A stretch of 64,000 bases of DNA. It comes from Paenibacillus sp. FSL R7-0337. Lineage in GTDB: Bacteria; Bacillota; Bacilli; Paenibacillales; Paenibacillaceae. Shown one piece after another: positions 19,066 through 28,852 of this stretch. The stretch lies in assembly GCF_037969875.1 (NCBI RefSeq), contig NZ_CP150218.1:1116001-1180000 (forward strand), in the 5' to 3' direction. Made by a program: the position numbers and the translations under genes. A model generated the notes under the pieces. That model saw only the letters and a list, made by a program, of their open reading frames with translations, was not told where the DNA came from and did no database searches. How positions within the stretch are numbered: the first letter of the stretch is position 1; each line of letters opens with the position of its first letter.

Positions 19066-20379
19066 TCAACTCCTCGAGAACTGTGAAATTAAAGTCTGCT
19101 GCACTTCGCTGAGGGTTACCTTCTCGTTCACCTTTTGCTTGGTGAAATCCCAGATGCTGTCGATGTAATGCATCGACTCATCGATTTGCGCGTTAGAGCC
19201 CCTCTGGTAGGCTCCGATGTTAATCAGGTCCTCGGAATCCTTATATACCGCCATCAGGCGCTTCACATTCTCGGCCGCTGCAATCTGCTCCTCCGGGGCG
19301 ATATCCTTCATCACCCGGCTGATGCTTGCGAGAACGTCGATGGCTGGAAAATGTCCTTTATTGGCTATATTCCGGTTCAGAACAATATGTCCGTCCAGAA
19401 TGCCGCGCACAGCATCTGCTATCGGCTCGTTCATATCGTCACCGTCAACCAGCACCGTGTAGAACGCGGTGATTGAGCCTGTAGGGCCCGTCCCAGCACG
19501 TTCCAGCAGCTTAGGCAGACTGGCGAATACAGAAGGTGTATACCCTCTCATCGCCGGAGGCTCGCCGACTGCTAGCCCTACCTCACGCTGCGCCATCGCA
19601 TAACGTGTTACCGAGTCCATCATCAGCATGACATTCAGACCACGGTCGCGGAAGTACTCGGCAATCGTAGTGGCGATCAGCGCCCCCTTAATCCGGATCA
19701 GCGCAGGCTGATCCGAAGTGGCCACAATGACCACCGAACGCTGAAGACCTTCGGGTCCCAGATCGCGCTCAATGAAATCAAGCACCTCTCTGCCCCGTTC
19801 ACCGATCAGCGCAATCACATTGACATCTGCCGAGGTGTTTCGGGCAATCATGCCCATCAGGGTACTCTTCCCCACACCCGAGCCGGCAAAAATCCCTACA
19901 CGCTGCCCCTTACCGATAGTCAAAAGTCCATCAATAGCCCGGACTCCAATGCTGATCGGTTCGGCGACCCGCGGGCGGTTAAGCGGATTGGACGGAATGT
20001 TGAAGGTGGAGCTGTGCGGCATTCTGGCCGGTATCAGTGAACCATCCAGCGGCTGTCCCAGACCGTCGAGAACCTTCCCGAGCAGCTCCGAGCCGACTTG
20101 AACGCTAAGCGGCTTGCCGGTGCCCACTACATCACAACCAGGCCCGATAGCCTGCAGTTCGCCAAGCGGCATTAACAGCACCTTGTTATCACGGAACCCT
20201 ACAACCTCTGCCTGAAGCGGCTTACTTCCTTTGGCAGGATAGATATAACACACATCACCGATGCTGGCGTCTGGCCCTTCCGACTCCACCATCAGCCCGA
20301 TAACCTGAGTAACCTTACCGTTAATCCTTACCGGATCGAAGTTACGCAGCTGATCTTTGTATCTTCTGCTGTCAAGCAT
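19066..20379 (-). CDS. fliI: FliI, flagellum-specific ATPase
   Basis: Hexameric F1-beta-like ATPase that powers and orders flagellar protein export. Walker A GIFAGSGVGKSTLMG (about residue 160), Walker B LMMDSVTRYAMAQRE and the C-terminal export domain are intact. The ATG chosen gives MLDSRRYKDQLRNFD, the family-like N-terminus, and overlaps the fliH stop by 8 bp. An in-frame ATG 24 bases upstream lacks a ribosome-binding site. Confidence 0.96.
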   Translation of the reverse strand: MLDSRRYKDQLRNFDPVRINGKVTQVIGLMVESEGPDASIGDVCYIYPAKGSKPLQAEVVGFRDNKVLLMPLGELQAIGPGCDVVGTGKPLSVQVGSELLGKVLDGLGQPLDGSLIPARMPHSSTFNIPSNPLNRPRVAEPISIGVRAIDGLLTIGKGQRVGIFAGSGVGKSTLMGMIARNTSADVNVIALIGERGREVLDFIERDLGPEGLQRSVVIVATSDQPALIRIKGALIATTIAEYFRDRGLNVMLMMDSVTRYAMAQREVGLAVGEPPAMRGYTPSVFASLPKLLERAGTGPTGSITAFYTVLVDGDDMNEPIADAVRGILDGHIVLNRNIANKGHFPAIDVLASISRVMKDIAPEEQIAAAENVKRLMAVYKDSEDLINIGAYQRGSNAQIDESMHYIDSIWDFTKQKVNEKVTLSEVQQTLISQFSRS

Positions 20380-21220
20380 CGTCGTCCCCATTTCTGTGTT
20401 CATCTGAGTCCAGAGCGATTCTTAGCAGTTCTTTTTTAATTTCGGCAAGCTGGGTATCAACCCGGGCATCGATGCTGCCGAAGGAAGACCGGATCACACA
20501 CCCCAGATCTCTGACCGTTGAATCCGGGAGAATCTGCAGCTCAGCCTGAGAGTCCACAGCAAGCGAGAGTTCTTCACGGGCCGCATTGACAAAAGCAAAC
20601 TGTGCAGGAGACACACAGAGTGAGATCAGCCCCTGCTCACGTTTGCGGGCCAGATTCTTACGGATCAGATCCATCGCAAATTGCGGTTCAACGGTGAGTT
20701 GCTTGTCCACGATTTTCTCAGCAATATCACAGCTTAGCTCTACAAGAAACGGCTCCGCCTCCTGAATAATTACATCTCTTGCCCGGTACGCTTCCTGAAG
20801 CACGTTCTGCGCTTCGTCCATCATCTCGGCGAGACGCCGGGACATCTCCTGCTCTGCTTGGGCCAGACCTTCTTGATACCCCTGTTGATAGCCCTCGGAT
20901 TTGACGGCTTCGATCAGCAGCTCATCCTGTTCTCTACGCTCGCGCCACCATTCTTCAGCTTCAGTCCGTGCTGATTCCACAATATTCTCCGCTTCCTCGG
21001 AAGCGCTGCGGACTTGACTCTCCGCGAACTCCTGAGCATCCTTCAGCATTTGCTTGCGGGACTGCTCCGCTGCCTCCCTGGCGGGGTCCTGGTAGTGGAC
21101 TTCACCCGAAGGCTCTTCTGGAGCCGGCTCTTCAGTCAGGCCTGCATGATGTCTGGCCTGTTCAAGACGCTTCAGCACATCTACGGGAATATATTGAGAA
21201 TGTTTGATCAGCTTAGACAA
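20372..21220 (-). CDS. fliH: FliH, export ATPase regulator
   Basis: Binds FliI and regulates its ATPase; resembles the peripheral stalk of F-ATPase. Mostly helical, Glu/Gln/Arg-rich, with the conserved C-terminal FliH domain (about 140-260). A TTG (MSKLIKHSQYIPV) nine bases after GGAGGAG, which itself lies in the last codons of fliG, is the best start. The two genes overlap by 8 bp. Confidence 0.92.
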   Translation of the reverse strand: MSKLIKHSQYIPVDVLKRLEQARHHAGLTEEPAPEEPSGEVHYQDPAREAAEQSRKQMLKDAQEFAESQVRSASEEAENIVESARTEAEEWWRERREQDELLIEAVKSEGYQQGYQEGLAQAEQEMSRRLAEMMDEAQNVLQEAYRARDVIIQEAEPFLVELSCDIAEKIVDKQLTVEPQFAMDLIRKNLARKREQGLISLCVSPAQFAFVNAAREELSLAVDSQAELQILPDSTVRDLGCVIRSSFGSIDARVDTQLAEIKKELLRIALDSDEHRNGDDDA

Positions 21221-22229
21221 TAATGTCATCTCCTCCGCCACGGGCGATGATAATTTCACCAGACTCTTCGAGTCTGCGGATCGTGCCTACGATGCGGGTC
21301 TGTGCTTCTTCCACATCACGCAGCCGCACGGGTCCCATATACTCCATTTCCTCGCGGAAGGTCTCAGCCATACGCTTAGACATATTGCGGAAGATAACAT
21401 CCCGCACTTCCTCGCTGGCCACTTTGAGCGCAAGCTGCAAGTCCGCGTTGTCGATATCCTTGATAATCCGCTGAATGGAACGGTTATCCACATTGACGAT
21501 ATCTTCGAAGACGAACATCCGCTTCTTGATTTCTTCGGCCAGCTCCGGGTCCTGAATTTCCAAGGAATCGAGAATAGTCCGTTCTGTACCGCGGTCAACA
21601 CCGTTTAGAATCTGTACAATCGATTCGATACCGCCTGCATTCGTATAATCCTGGGTGACTGTAGCAGACAGCTTCTGTTCCAGCACACGTTCGATCTGGG
21701 TTACGACCTCTGGAGAGGTGCTGTCCATAATCGCTATTCTTCTGGCTACCTCGGCCTGCTTCTCCTGAGGCAGAGAAGACAGGATAGAGGCCGCTTGTTC
21801 AAATTGCAGATAAGAGAGTACAAGTGCAATGGTCTGCACATTCTCGTTCTGGATGAAGTTGAGAATCTGATTCGGATCTGCCTTGCGGGCAAAATCGAAG
21901 GGTCTTACCTGCAGTGTTGCTGTCAGGCGGTTGATCACTTCGAGCGCCTTTGCCGAGCCGAGCGCCTTTTCAAGGATCTCCTTGGCGTAGTTGATACCAC
22001 CCTGCGAGATATATTCCTGTGCGAGACAGATCTGATGGAATTCGGACATGATCGACTCTTTTTCCCCGCTGTCCACTTTGCGTACATTCGCAATTTCCAG
22101 CGTCAGCTGTTCGATTTCCTCATCCCGCAGATGCTTGAATATTTGTGCCGATACTTCAGGCCCTAGTGTGATAAGCAGGATCGCCGCCTTTTGACGGCCG
22201 CTGAGTCCCTGCTGGCTAGCTTTTGCCAT
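21213..22229 (-). CDS. fliG: FliG, motor switch torque protein
   Basis: Rotor protein that contacts the stator and transmits torque. 338 residues in three armadillo-like domains. The middle EHPQ-type region appears as TIALVLSYLQFEQAASIL, and the C-terminal torque helix carries charged residues (VSEEVRDVIFRNMSKRM-like). ATG after AGAGGTGAAGAG gives MAKASQQGLSGRQKAAILL. Located 4 bp after fliF. Confidence 0.96.
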   Translation of the reverse strand: MAKASQQGLSGRQKAAILLITLGPEVSAQIFKHLRDEEIEQLTLEIANVRKVDSGEKESIMSEFHQICLAQEYISQGGINYAKEILEKALGSAKALEVINRLTATLQVRPFDFARKADPNQILNFIQNENVQTIALVLSYLQFEQAASILSSLPQEKQAEVARRIAIMDSTSPEVVTQIERVLEQKLSATVTQDYTNAGGIESIVQILNGVDRGTERTILDSLEIQDPELAEEIKKRMFVFEDIVNVDNRSIQRIIKDIDNADLQLALKVASEEVRDVIFRNMSKRMAETFREEMEYMGPVRLRDVEEAQTRIVGTIRRLEESGEIIIARGGGDDIIV

Positions 22230-22233
22230 CTCT

Positions 22234-23823
22234 TCACCTCTGTTCTTCAGCAAGCCAAGTGCGGAGCAGATTTACGAATTCATCCGGCTTCTTCTTCGCC
22301 AGACTTTCCAGCTGCTTGCGGACCTGACTTTCATTCGTCACGCTATCCATATTAATTGAAGGGAACTCGGTAGGAACCTGCAGCGGAATATCTTCTTCCA
22401 CCTCTTCCTCCTGCTTGTTCTTGCGGCTGCGGTAGATCAGATAACCTCCGCCTGCACCGACCAGCAGAGCAGCCGCACCGATGGCCCAGATCATCCAAGT
22501 TGCCAGTCCTCCGGATGTATTCTCGGCAGTGGCACCTCCAAATTGTTGCGAGAATACCGAAACTTTTTTGGTCAGGTCCGCGTCTGTATAAGTAATACCT
22601 GAATCTGCCAGCGAGGCGCGGACAATGTTGACCAGAATGTTTTGTATCGCTCCTGAAGTAGCCTCGTCCAAAGTTGTTTGTCCTGCAGGTGGTTCAACCG
22701 CGACATTTATGGTTAAATCTTTTACAGTATATGGACTTGCGATAATATCTTTGGTGATTCTCGTAACTTCAAAGTTCCTTGTCTCCGATGATTCCTCAGA
22801 AGAAGAAGCACCTGTGTCAGCCCCAGCAGGATAACCTGCAACATCTTCAGACCCTGTACCCGCGACTCCTCCGGATGTGTTCCCTTGGCCCGAGAACGTT
22901 TTGCTGATAATCTGCGAGCTGATCTCAATCCCCTTCATATTCTCAGCATCCACCGGTACTACAACATCTTCCTTTCTGTTCTCCTTATCGAAATTAAGCT
23001 TGGAGAACACCAGGACATCGACCTTGTCGGGACCTGTCAGGGTACTCAGGAATTGTTTGACATCTTTCTTGACATCATCTTCGAATTTCTTCTTGAGTGC
23101 GAAGTTCTCTTCAACCTGGCTGGAGATCCCCGCCTGGCCGCCCTTGGCCGTCGGTTTCAGCTCCACCTCGTTGTTAGTGATCGTAATGTTGTCGATGGGA
23201 AGATTCGGGACAGCGGTCTTCACGAGATTGAAGTAACCGTCAATATTCTCCTGGGAGGGTCTGAATCCCGGATCAAAGCTCATCACCACGGAAGCCTGCG
23301 CTTTCTCCTGATCCTCCTGTGAGGCGAATACCGTCTCCTTTGGCAGAGTAATGAGAACCTTGGCGTCTTTAATCCCCTGCATCCTTCTCATCAGCTGTTC
23401 AACTTCACCATTAAGCGCATTGTTGTATTTAACATTGAATTCACTGTCTGTAGTGCCGATCATGGACGAGGATTCATTGAACACCTTGTACCCGATTGAC
23501 CCTTGCTGAACGATCCCCTGAGAACCAACAGCTATCTTGATACGTGCAGCATCCGTGCTGGGAACGGAGATACTTTTGCCATCCGGGCTTAAACGGTAAG
23601 ACACCCCTGATGTATCCAAATAACTCATAACTCCCGCTGAATCGGTACTGTCCAGGTCCTGAAAAGCAACCTCGTATTCTACCTTCGATAACTGCATAGT
23701 CGTAACTACGATTACTATAATGATAATAAACAGAGTGGAGAAAAACATTATCTTCTGTTTACCGCTGAATCTGTTCCAATACTGGGTTATCTTCTCCCGG
23801 TACTGGGCCAATCTTTCATTCAC
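22234..23823 (-). CDS. fliF: FliF, flagellar MS-ring protein
   Basis: Builds the membrane ring on which the flagellum assembles. First membrane helix at about 24-46, a large extracytoplasmic YscJ/FliF domain, a second helix near 440-462 (WMIWAIGAAALLVGAGGGYL), and a C-terminal FliG-binding peptide ending VNLLRTWLAEEQ. 529 residues, standard length. Confidence 0.97.
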   Translation of the reverse strand: MNERLAQYREKITQYWNRFSGKQKIMFFSTLFIIIIVIVVTTMQLSKVEYEVAFQDLDSTDSAGVMSYLDTSGVSYRLSPDGKSISVPSTDAARIKIAVGSQGIVQQGSIGYKVFNESSSMIGTTDSEFNVKYNNALNGEVEQLMRRMQGIKDAKVLITLPKETVFASQEDQEKAQASVVMSFDPGFRPSQENIDGYFNLVKTAVPNLPIDNITITNNEVELKPTAKGGQAGISSQVEENFALKKKFEDDVKKDVKQFLSTLTGPDKVDVLVFSKLNFDKENRKEDVVVPVDAENMKGIEISSQIISKTFSGQGNTSGGVAGTGSEDVAGYPAGADTGASSSEESSETRNFEVTRITKDIIASPYTVKDLTINVAVEPPAGQTTLDEATSGAIQNILVNIVRASLADSGITYTDADLTKKVSVFSQQFGGATAENTSGGLATWMIWAIGAAALLVGAGGGYLIYRSRKNKQEEEVEEDIPLQVPTEFPSINMDSVTNESQVRKQLESLAKKKPDEFVNLLRTWLAEEQR

Positions 23824-23857
23824 AGTGTCACCCCATCCGAAACGTAGCTAGGATCAT

Positions 23858-24166
23858 TTAGATTTGAGTTCTCATAATTTCCTGATAGGCTTCAATTACT
23901 TTGTTCCGGACTTGTGTAGTCAACTGCAAACTCAGCAATGCCTGTTGGGACGAAATCATAGCCTCATCAATGTTGACCTCTCCCAGTACAAATTTGTTAC
24001 TCATGTCTTTCGCCTGTTCTTCCTGATCTGCTACCTGGTTAAGCGCATTCTCCAGGTATGAACCGAAGCTCTGTCCCGGCTCTTGCACGGCTGAGGATTC
24101 TGCAGCTACGGACTTCATAGCGAGCGGCTGAACCGCCTGGTTCCCGATCAATAAATTCTGTATCAA
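23858..24166 (-). CDS. fliE: FliE, MS-ring/rod junction protein
   Basis: Small exported protein joining the MS ring to the rod. The conserved C-terminal half reads SFGSYLENALNQVADQEEQ and later QQALLSLQLTTQVRNKVIEA. 102 residues, located between flgC and fliF as expected. Confidence 0.95.
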   Translation of the reverse strand: MIQNLLIGNQAVQPLAMKSVAAESSAVQEPGQSFGSYLENALNQVADQEEQAKDMSNKFVLGEVNIDEAMISSQQALLSLQLTTQVRNKVIEAYQEIMRTQI

Positions 24167-24195
24167 TTCTTCTCCTCCTAGACAGTCAATTCATT

Positions 24196-24642
24196 TTACC
24201 GGCCGATTTCAAGCGCCTTGGTCACCATGGATTTGGATGCGTTCAGCATCGTAACATTCGCTTCGTAAGAACGCGAGGCAGACAGCATGTCCACCATTTC
24301 CTTGGTCACATCCACATTCGGCATATATACATAACCGTCAGCGTCCGCATCAGGATGGCTCGGATTATATACGGGCTTGAGCGGAGAAGAATCCTCGATA
24401 ATCGATTTCACCTTGACGCCATCATTGCCTCCGCTCATCTTGGAGCCGAGTATATTCGCGAAGCTGTCAGCCTGGGTAGTTTCCAGAACTGTGAGCTTAC
24501 GGCGGTAAGGTACGGCTTTGCCGTCCACCACGGAGGCTCTTGTGGTCTCGGCGTTGGCGATATTGGAGGAGATCACATCCATCCGCAGACGCTGGGCGGT
24601 TAAAGCCGAGGCGCTAATACCAAAGCTGCTGCCAAAGTTCAT
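24196..24642 (-). CDS. flgC: FlgC, proximal rod protein
   Basis: Rod component. N-terminal motif SFGISASALTAQRLRMDVIS with NIANAETT and the C-terminal MVDMLSASRSYEANVTMLN are diagnostic. 148 residues, 6 bp after flgB. Confidence 0.96.
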   Translation of the reverse strand: MNFGSSFGISASALTAQRLRMDVISSNIANAETTRASVVDGKAVPYRRKLTVLETTQADSFANILGSKMSGGNDGVKVKSIIEDSSPLKPVYNPSHPDADADGYVYMPNVDVTKEMVDMLSASRSYEANVTMLNASKSMVTKALEIGR

Positions 24643-24648
24643 TATTTA

Positions 24649-25056
24649 TTACCCTCCCTGTACAACTGTACGCATCATTGTGATCTGACTGTTCAGCTGT
24701 TCTACATAAGAGTTGTATCTCAGCTGGTTCTCGGCGCTCAGCGCCTGTTCACGATCCATATCCACATTATTGCCGTTGTTATTCATAGATGTAGTCTCAT
24801 CGGTACTGACCACAGCAGCCGGCATGCCGGTTACTGTCCCGAAGCGGAAATGGCGGGAGTCTGAAACCTTCGCACCCAGAGTAGCTTTAAGTCCGCCCTC
24901 CTGATCTCTCAGGAAGCTCTCAAAGCTAACATCTGAACGTTTAAAATTTGGTGTATCATTATTTGCTACATTATTAGCCAGAACACTTTGTCGTTTGGTG
25001 GCGGCATCAAGGCCTCCTTGTAATCTTTGAAAACTGACACTGTTCAGCAAACCCAT
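24649..25056 (-). CDS. flgB: FlgB, proximal rod protein (first gene of the fla/che operon)
   Basis: Rod component; NNVANNDTPNFKRSDVSFES is the flagellar rod signature. The ATG chosen gives MGLLNSVSFQRLQGG and follows AAGGGGG. An in-frame extension of 15 codons upstream has no ribosome-binding site. No gene precedes it on this strand for 376 bp, so the operon promoter should lie in 25057-25250. Confidence 0.95.
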   Translation of the reverse strand: MGLLNSVSFQRLQGGLDAATKRQSVLANNVANNDTPNFKRSDVSFESFLRDQEGGLKATLGAKVSDSRHFRFGTVTGMPAAVVSTDETTSMNNNGNNVDMDREQALSAENQLRYNSYVEQLNSQITMMRTVVQGG

Positions 25057-25124
25057 AGTAATCCCCCTTCCAAACCTATCATAATGAAAAGAATTCCACA
25101 ACTTTGTTCAAATCCCTGCTTATT

Positions 25125-25184
25125 TTCGACAAATAAAGTCATTTTTTTCACAACATATTCGTCATTAAGTCGAACCATGTCGAT
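25125..25184. promoter_or_regulatory. Cluster of Spo0A-box-like sites upstream of flgB
   Basis: Within the flgB upstream region a TGTCGAA (minus strand, 25125-25131, preceded by TT) matches the Spo0A-box core exactly. AGTCGAA (25168-25174) and TGTCGAT (25178-25184) on the plus strand each differ by one base. No clear sigma-A or sigma-D promoter could be assigned by eye. The rest of 25057-25244 is AT-rich with no gene. Confidence 0.35.
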
Positions 25185-25244
25185 GAATGATTCTTATATC
25201 AATCTCACATACATTGATTCTCTTAGAATTTGTATATTATTACA

Positions 25245-25284
25245 ATAAGAAATAAGCCCTATCTTTTCAGAAAAGAGAGGGCTT
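25245..25284 (-). terminator. Rho-independent terminator of the hslVU operon
   Basis: On the minus strand an AAGCCCT arm pairs with AGGGCTT, with an inner CTTTT/AAAAG pairing, and a T-rich tract follows. It lies about 150 bp past the hslU stop and separates it from the fla/che operon. Confidence 0.75.
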
Positions 25285-25432
25285 AAAGCATGTTTTTACA
25301 ATTATTTTCCTTTTATATTACATTTACTGCTTTATTATAGAATTTTTTAACTTTTTATGCATGAAATTAGAATCAAATTTACATAACCATAATTCGAATT
25401 ACCTATATTGATGATTTTATGGCTCTGTCATC

Positions 25433-26833
25433 TTAAAGGATATATTGGCTTAAGTCGCGGTCCTGCGCGATTCCTGCCAGTTTTTCGCGAACATACTCCG
25501 GAGTGATGACCACCCTGTCGAGCGTCAGCTCAGGCGCCTCAAATGATAGATCCTCCAGCAGCTTTTCCAGGATTGTATGAAGACGCCGTGCCCCTATGTT
25601 CTCCATATTCTGATTCACGGAGGCCGCGATCTTGGCAATTTCCTGAATAGCTTCCTTCTGGAACTGGATTTCAATGTTCTCCGTCTGCAGCAAATGTACA
25701 TATTGTTTCGTAAGTGCGTTCTCAGGCTCCGTAAGAATAGATACAAAGTCCTCAAGTGTAAGACTGCTCAGCTCCACACGGATCGGGAAACGTCCCTGAA
25801 GCTCAGGGATCAGATCTGAAGGCTTGGCAATATGAAAAGCGCCTGCAGCGATGAACAGCACGTAGTCTGTCTTCACAGGCCCGTATTTGGTCATGACTGT
25901 TGATCCCTCGACGATTGGCAGAATATCACGCTGCACGCCTTCACGGGATACATCGGGACCTGAGCCCTTGCCTTGGCTGGCTACCTTATCGATCTCATCG
26001 ATGAAAATAATCCCGGATTGCTCTGCGCGGGCTACTGACTCCTGAATCATGTCGTCTGTGTCAATCAGCTTGGCCGCTTCATCCTGGATCAGCACCTTGC
26101 GGGCCTCACGGATCGGCAACTTACGCTTCTTCGTACGCTTAGGCAGCAGGTTGCCGAACATCTCCTGCATATTCATGCCCATCTGGTCGTTCCCCTGGCC
26201 CGCGAACATATCCATCATCGAAGGCGTCGTGTCCTCGACATCAATCTCAATGACATCATCTTCCAACTGGCCGGCAAGCAGCTTGAACTTGATCCCTCTG
26301 CGGCGTTCGCTCAGGCTTCCGTCCTCCGGCTCTTCCTTAGTATCTTCCGTCCCGCCGTTGTTTCCGCCAAAAATCATCTCAAACGGATTGCGCTGCGATT
26401 TACCCTTCGAGGTGGACGGGACCAGGATCGCCACAATCCGGTCATTCGCCAGCTCTTCTGCGCGGTCCTTCACCTTTTCGGTGCGCTCCAGCTTCACCAT
26501 ACGGATAGAGGTCTCAACCAGATCGCGGACCATCGACTCCACATCGCGCCCCACGTAGCCGACTTCCGTAAATTTGGTGGCCTCAACTTTGATGAACGGG
26601 GCGTTAACAAGCTTGGCCAGACGCCGGGCAATCTCTGTTTTACCTACACCGGTAGGTCCAATCATTAGTATATTCTTAGGCACAACCTCATCCCGCAGCT
26701 CCTCGGACAACAGACTCCGCCGATACCGGTTGCGGAGGGCAACAGCCACTGATTTCTTGGCCTGCTTTTGACCTACGATATATTTGTCAAGCTCTGTTAC
26801 GATCTGGCGTGGCGTAAGCGATTGATTCACCAT
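25433..26833 (-). CDS. hslU: HslU (ClpY) AAA+ unfoldase
   Basis: Hexameric ATPase that unfolds substrates for HslV. Walker A GPTGVGKT (59-66), the pore loop GYVGRD, an intermediate domain (about 110-240) with a Gly/Met-rich [13 protein letters not shown] stretch, Walker [10 protein letters not shown] and the C-terminal sensor-2 region ending with the conserved hydrophobic tail. 466 residues. Directly downstream of hslV. Confidence 0.97.
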   Translation of the reverse strand: MVNQSLTPRQIVTELDKYIVGQKQAKKSVAVALRNRYRRSLLSEELRDEVVPKNILMIGPTGVGKTEIARRLAKLVNAPFIKVEATKFTEVGYVGRDVESMVRDLVETSIRMVKLERTEKVKDRAEELANDRIVAILVPSTSKGKSQRNPFEMIFGGNNGGTEDTKEEPEDGSLSERRRGIKFKLLAGQLEDDVIEIDVEDTTPSMMDMFAGQGNDQMGMNMQEMFGNLLPKRTKKRKLPIREARKVLIQDEAAKLIDTDDMIQESVARAEQSGIIFIDEIDKVASQGKGSGPDVSREGVQRDILPIVEGSTVMTKYGPVKTDYVLFIAAGAFHIAKPSDLIPELQGRFPIRVELSSLTLEDFVSILTEPENALTKQYVHLLQTENIEIQFQKEAIQEIAKIAASVNQNMENIGARRLHTILEKLLEDLSFEAPELTLDRVVITPEYVREKLAGIAQDRDLSQYIL

Positions 26834-26866
26834 TGTGACTTCCTCCCTTTATATATGGCACCTTGC

Positions 26867-27409
26867 CTATAACTGTTCGACAATGATATTGGAATTGGTA
26901 TATACACAGATCTCGGATGCAATCTGCAGCGCTTCTCTGGCAATGTCACCGGCACCCATTTGAGGAGCATGACGCTTAAGTGCCCGCCCGGAAGCCAGCG
27001 CAAAGTTACCGCCGGAGCCGATCGCCAGCACATCATCATCCGGCTCGATAATTTCACCGTTGCCGGAGATCAGCAGCATGCCTTCCTTATCCATTACGAT
27101 CATGAGCGCTTCCAGCTTGCGCAGAATGCGGTCCTGGCGCCAATCCTTGGCCAGCTCCACCGCCGCCCGCTGAAGATTGCCGTGATGCTCCTCGAGCTTC
27201 CCCTCGAACTTCTCGAACAGGGTAATCGCATCAGCAACGGAGCCTGCGAACCCGGCAATAACCTGGCCTCTGTACAAGCGGCGGACCTTCTTGGCCGTCG
27301 TCTTCATAATGACACTCTCTCCGAACGTAACCTGGCCATCACCGGCAATCGCCGCATGGCCGTTATGTCTTACCGCACAAATCGTAGTTGCATGAAAGCT
27401 GGGTAACAT
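26867..27409 (-). CDS. hslV: HslV (ClpQ/CodW) protease subunit
   Basis: Proteasome-beta-like peptidase that forms the chamber of HslUV. The body ([29 protein letters not shown]) is canonical. ATG after AGGAGG gives [14 protein letters not shown]. subtilis CodW reads MSSFHATT and is reported to use an N-terminal Ser; here Leu-Pro precede the corresponding Ser. The canonical HslV Thr aligns with the downstream Thr-Thr pair. A GTG three codons upstream abuts the ribosome-binding site. 180 residues. Confidence 0.95.
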   Translation of the reverse strand: MLPSFHATTICAVRHNGHAAIAGDGQVTFGESVIMKTTAKKVRRLYRGQVIAGFAGSVADAITLFEKFEGKLEEHHGNLQRAAVELAKDWRQDRILRKLEALMIVMDKEGMLLISGNGEIIEPDDDVLAIGSGGNFALASGRALKRHAPQMGAGDIAREALQIASEICVYTNSNIIVEQL

Positions 27410-27449
27410 GATGGACACCCTCCTCAGATTAGGTGATACAGGTCTGAAC

Positions 27450-28829
27450 CTATTGTGCCGGACTATCCGCTTCTGCCGGATCAGTATCCACCGGCTCCGG
27501 CTCTGTATACGTCAATTCATGGGCTGCAGCATAAGCAGCAAGGCTGTCAAGCGCCCGGTAAGCCAGACGTTCGTTCTTCTCTTTTTTGCTGCGGAACCGG
27601 GCCTCCAGCTTCGGCAGCAGGCCGAAGTTGGCATTCATCGGCTGGAAATGTTCAGGATCGGCCGAAGTGATATAGGCGGGCATGCTGCCCAGCACCGTAT
27701 CCTCAGGGAAGATCAGGCTCTCTTCGCCAAGCGCAGCTCTCGCTGCATTCATACCGGCGATCATACCGGAAGCCGCAGATTCTACATAACCTTCAACCCC
27801 GGTCATCTGGCCGGCAAAAAACAGTCTTTCCCGTCCCTTCATCTGGTAAGTCGGCTGAAGCAGCTTGGGAGAATTAATAAAGGTATTGCGGTGCATAACC
27901 CCATAACGCACATATTCAGCTTGCTCCAGGCCCGGAATAAGCGAGAATACCCGTTTTTGCTCGCCCCACTTCAGATGAGTCTGGAAACCAACCAGATTAT
28001 ACAGCGTACCGGCAGCATTGTCCTGGCGCAGTTGCACAACCGCGTAAGGCAGCTTGCCTGTGTGAGGATTGAGCAGTCCTACAGGCTTCATAGGGCCGAA
28101 CAGTGCCGTCTGCTTTCCGCGTCTCATCATAATTTCAATCGGCATACAGCCTTCAAAGTAAATCTCTTTCTCAAAATCTTTGAGTGCAGCCGTCTCGGCC
28201 GAGATCAGCGCATCATAAAAAACATCGAATTCCTCTTCTGTCATTGGACAGTTGAGATAGGCGGCTTCGCCTTTATCATAGCGGGAGGCCAGATAGACCT
28301 TGCTCATATCGATGCTGTCTTTCTCTACAATCGGCGCTGCTGCATCATAGAAATAGAAGTATTCCTCACCCAGCAGTGCCTTAATCTCCGAAGACAAGGA
28401 GGGTGAAGTCAGCGGCCCGGTGGCAATAACAACTATCCCTTCCTCCGGTATATGCGTAAGTTCTTCGTTTATGACTTCCACCAGAGGGTGGTTATGCAGC
28501 GTGGACGTGATTTCGCCGGAGAAGCCGTCCCGGTCAACAGCAAGAGCGCCTCCTGCCGGAACAGCATGCCTATCGGCTGCACCCAGCACCAGGGAGCCCA
28601 GACGCCGCATTTCTTCCTTAAGTACACCCACCGCGTTCCCAAGGCCATTGGCCCGCAGTGAGTTGCTGCAGACCAGCTCGGCGAACTGATCCGTATGATG
28701 CGCCGGTGTCTTCACCACTGGGCGCATCTCATATAGTCTGACTGGAACTCCGCGCGAAGCGATCTGCCAGGCGGCTTCACTCCCGGCCAGACCTGCGCCG
28801 ATAACGGTTACTTGTGCTTTTTCTGTCAA
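27450..28829 (-). CDS. trmFO: TrmFO, folate-dependent tRNA U54 methyltransferase
   Basis: Makes m5U54 in tRNA using methylene-THF and FADH2. N-terminal FAD-binding [15 protein letters not shown], the conserved [15 protein letters not shown] loop with the catalytic Cys, and [16 protein letters not shown] near the C-terminus. TTG start after AGGAGG. 459 residues, with an acidic Pro/Asp tail. Sits between topA and hslV with no xerC gene in between. Confidence 0.96.
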   Translation of the reverse strand: MTEKAQVTVIGAGLAGSEAAWQIASRGVPVRLYEMRPVVKTPAHHTDQFAELVCSNSLRANGLGNAVGVLKEEMRRLGSLVLGAADRHAVPAGGALAVDRDGFSGEITSTLHNHPLVEVINEELTHIPEEGIVVIATGPLTSPSLSSEIKALLGEEYFYFYDAAAPIVEKDSIDMSKVYLASRYDKGEAAYLNCPMTEEEFDVFYDALISAETAALKDFEKEIYFEGCMPIEIMMRRGKQTALFGPMKPVGLLNPHTGKLPYAVVQLRQDNAAGTLYNLVGFQTHLKWGEQKRVFSLIPGLEQAEYVRYGVMHRNTFINSPKLLQPTYQMKGRERLFFAGQMTGVEGYVESAASGMIAGMNAARAALGEESLIFPEDTVLGSMPAYITSADPEHFQPMNANFGLLPKLEARFRSKKEKNERLAYRALDSLAAYAAAHELTYTEPEPVDTDPAEADSPAQ

Positions 28830-28852
28830 TTTCCGTTCCTCCTGTAACCCTA

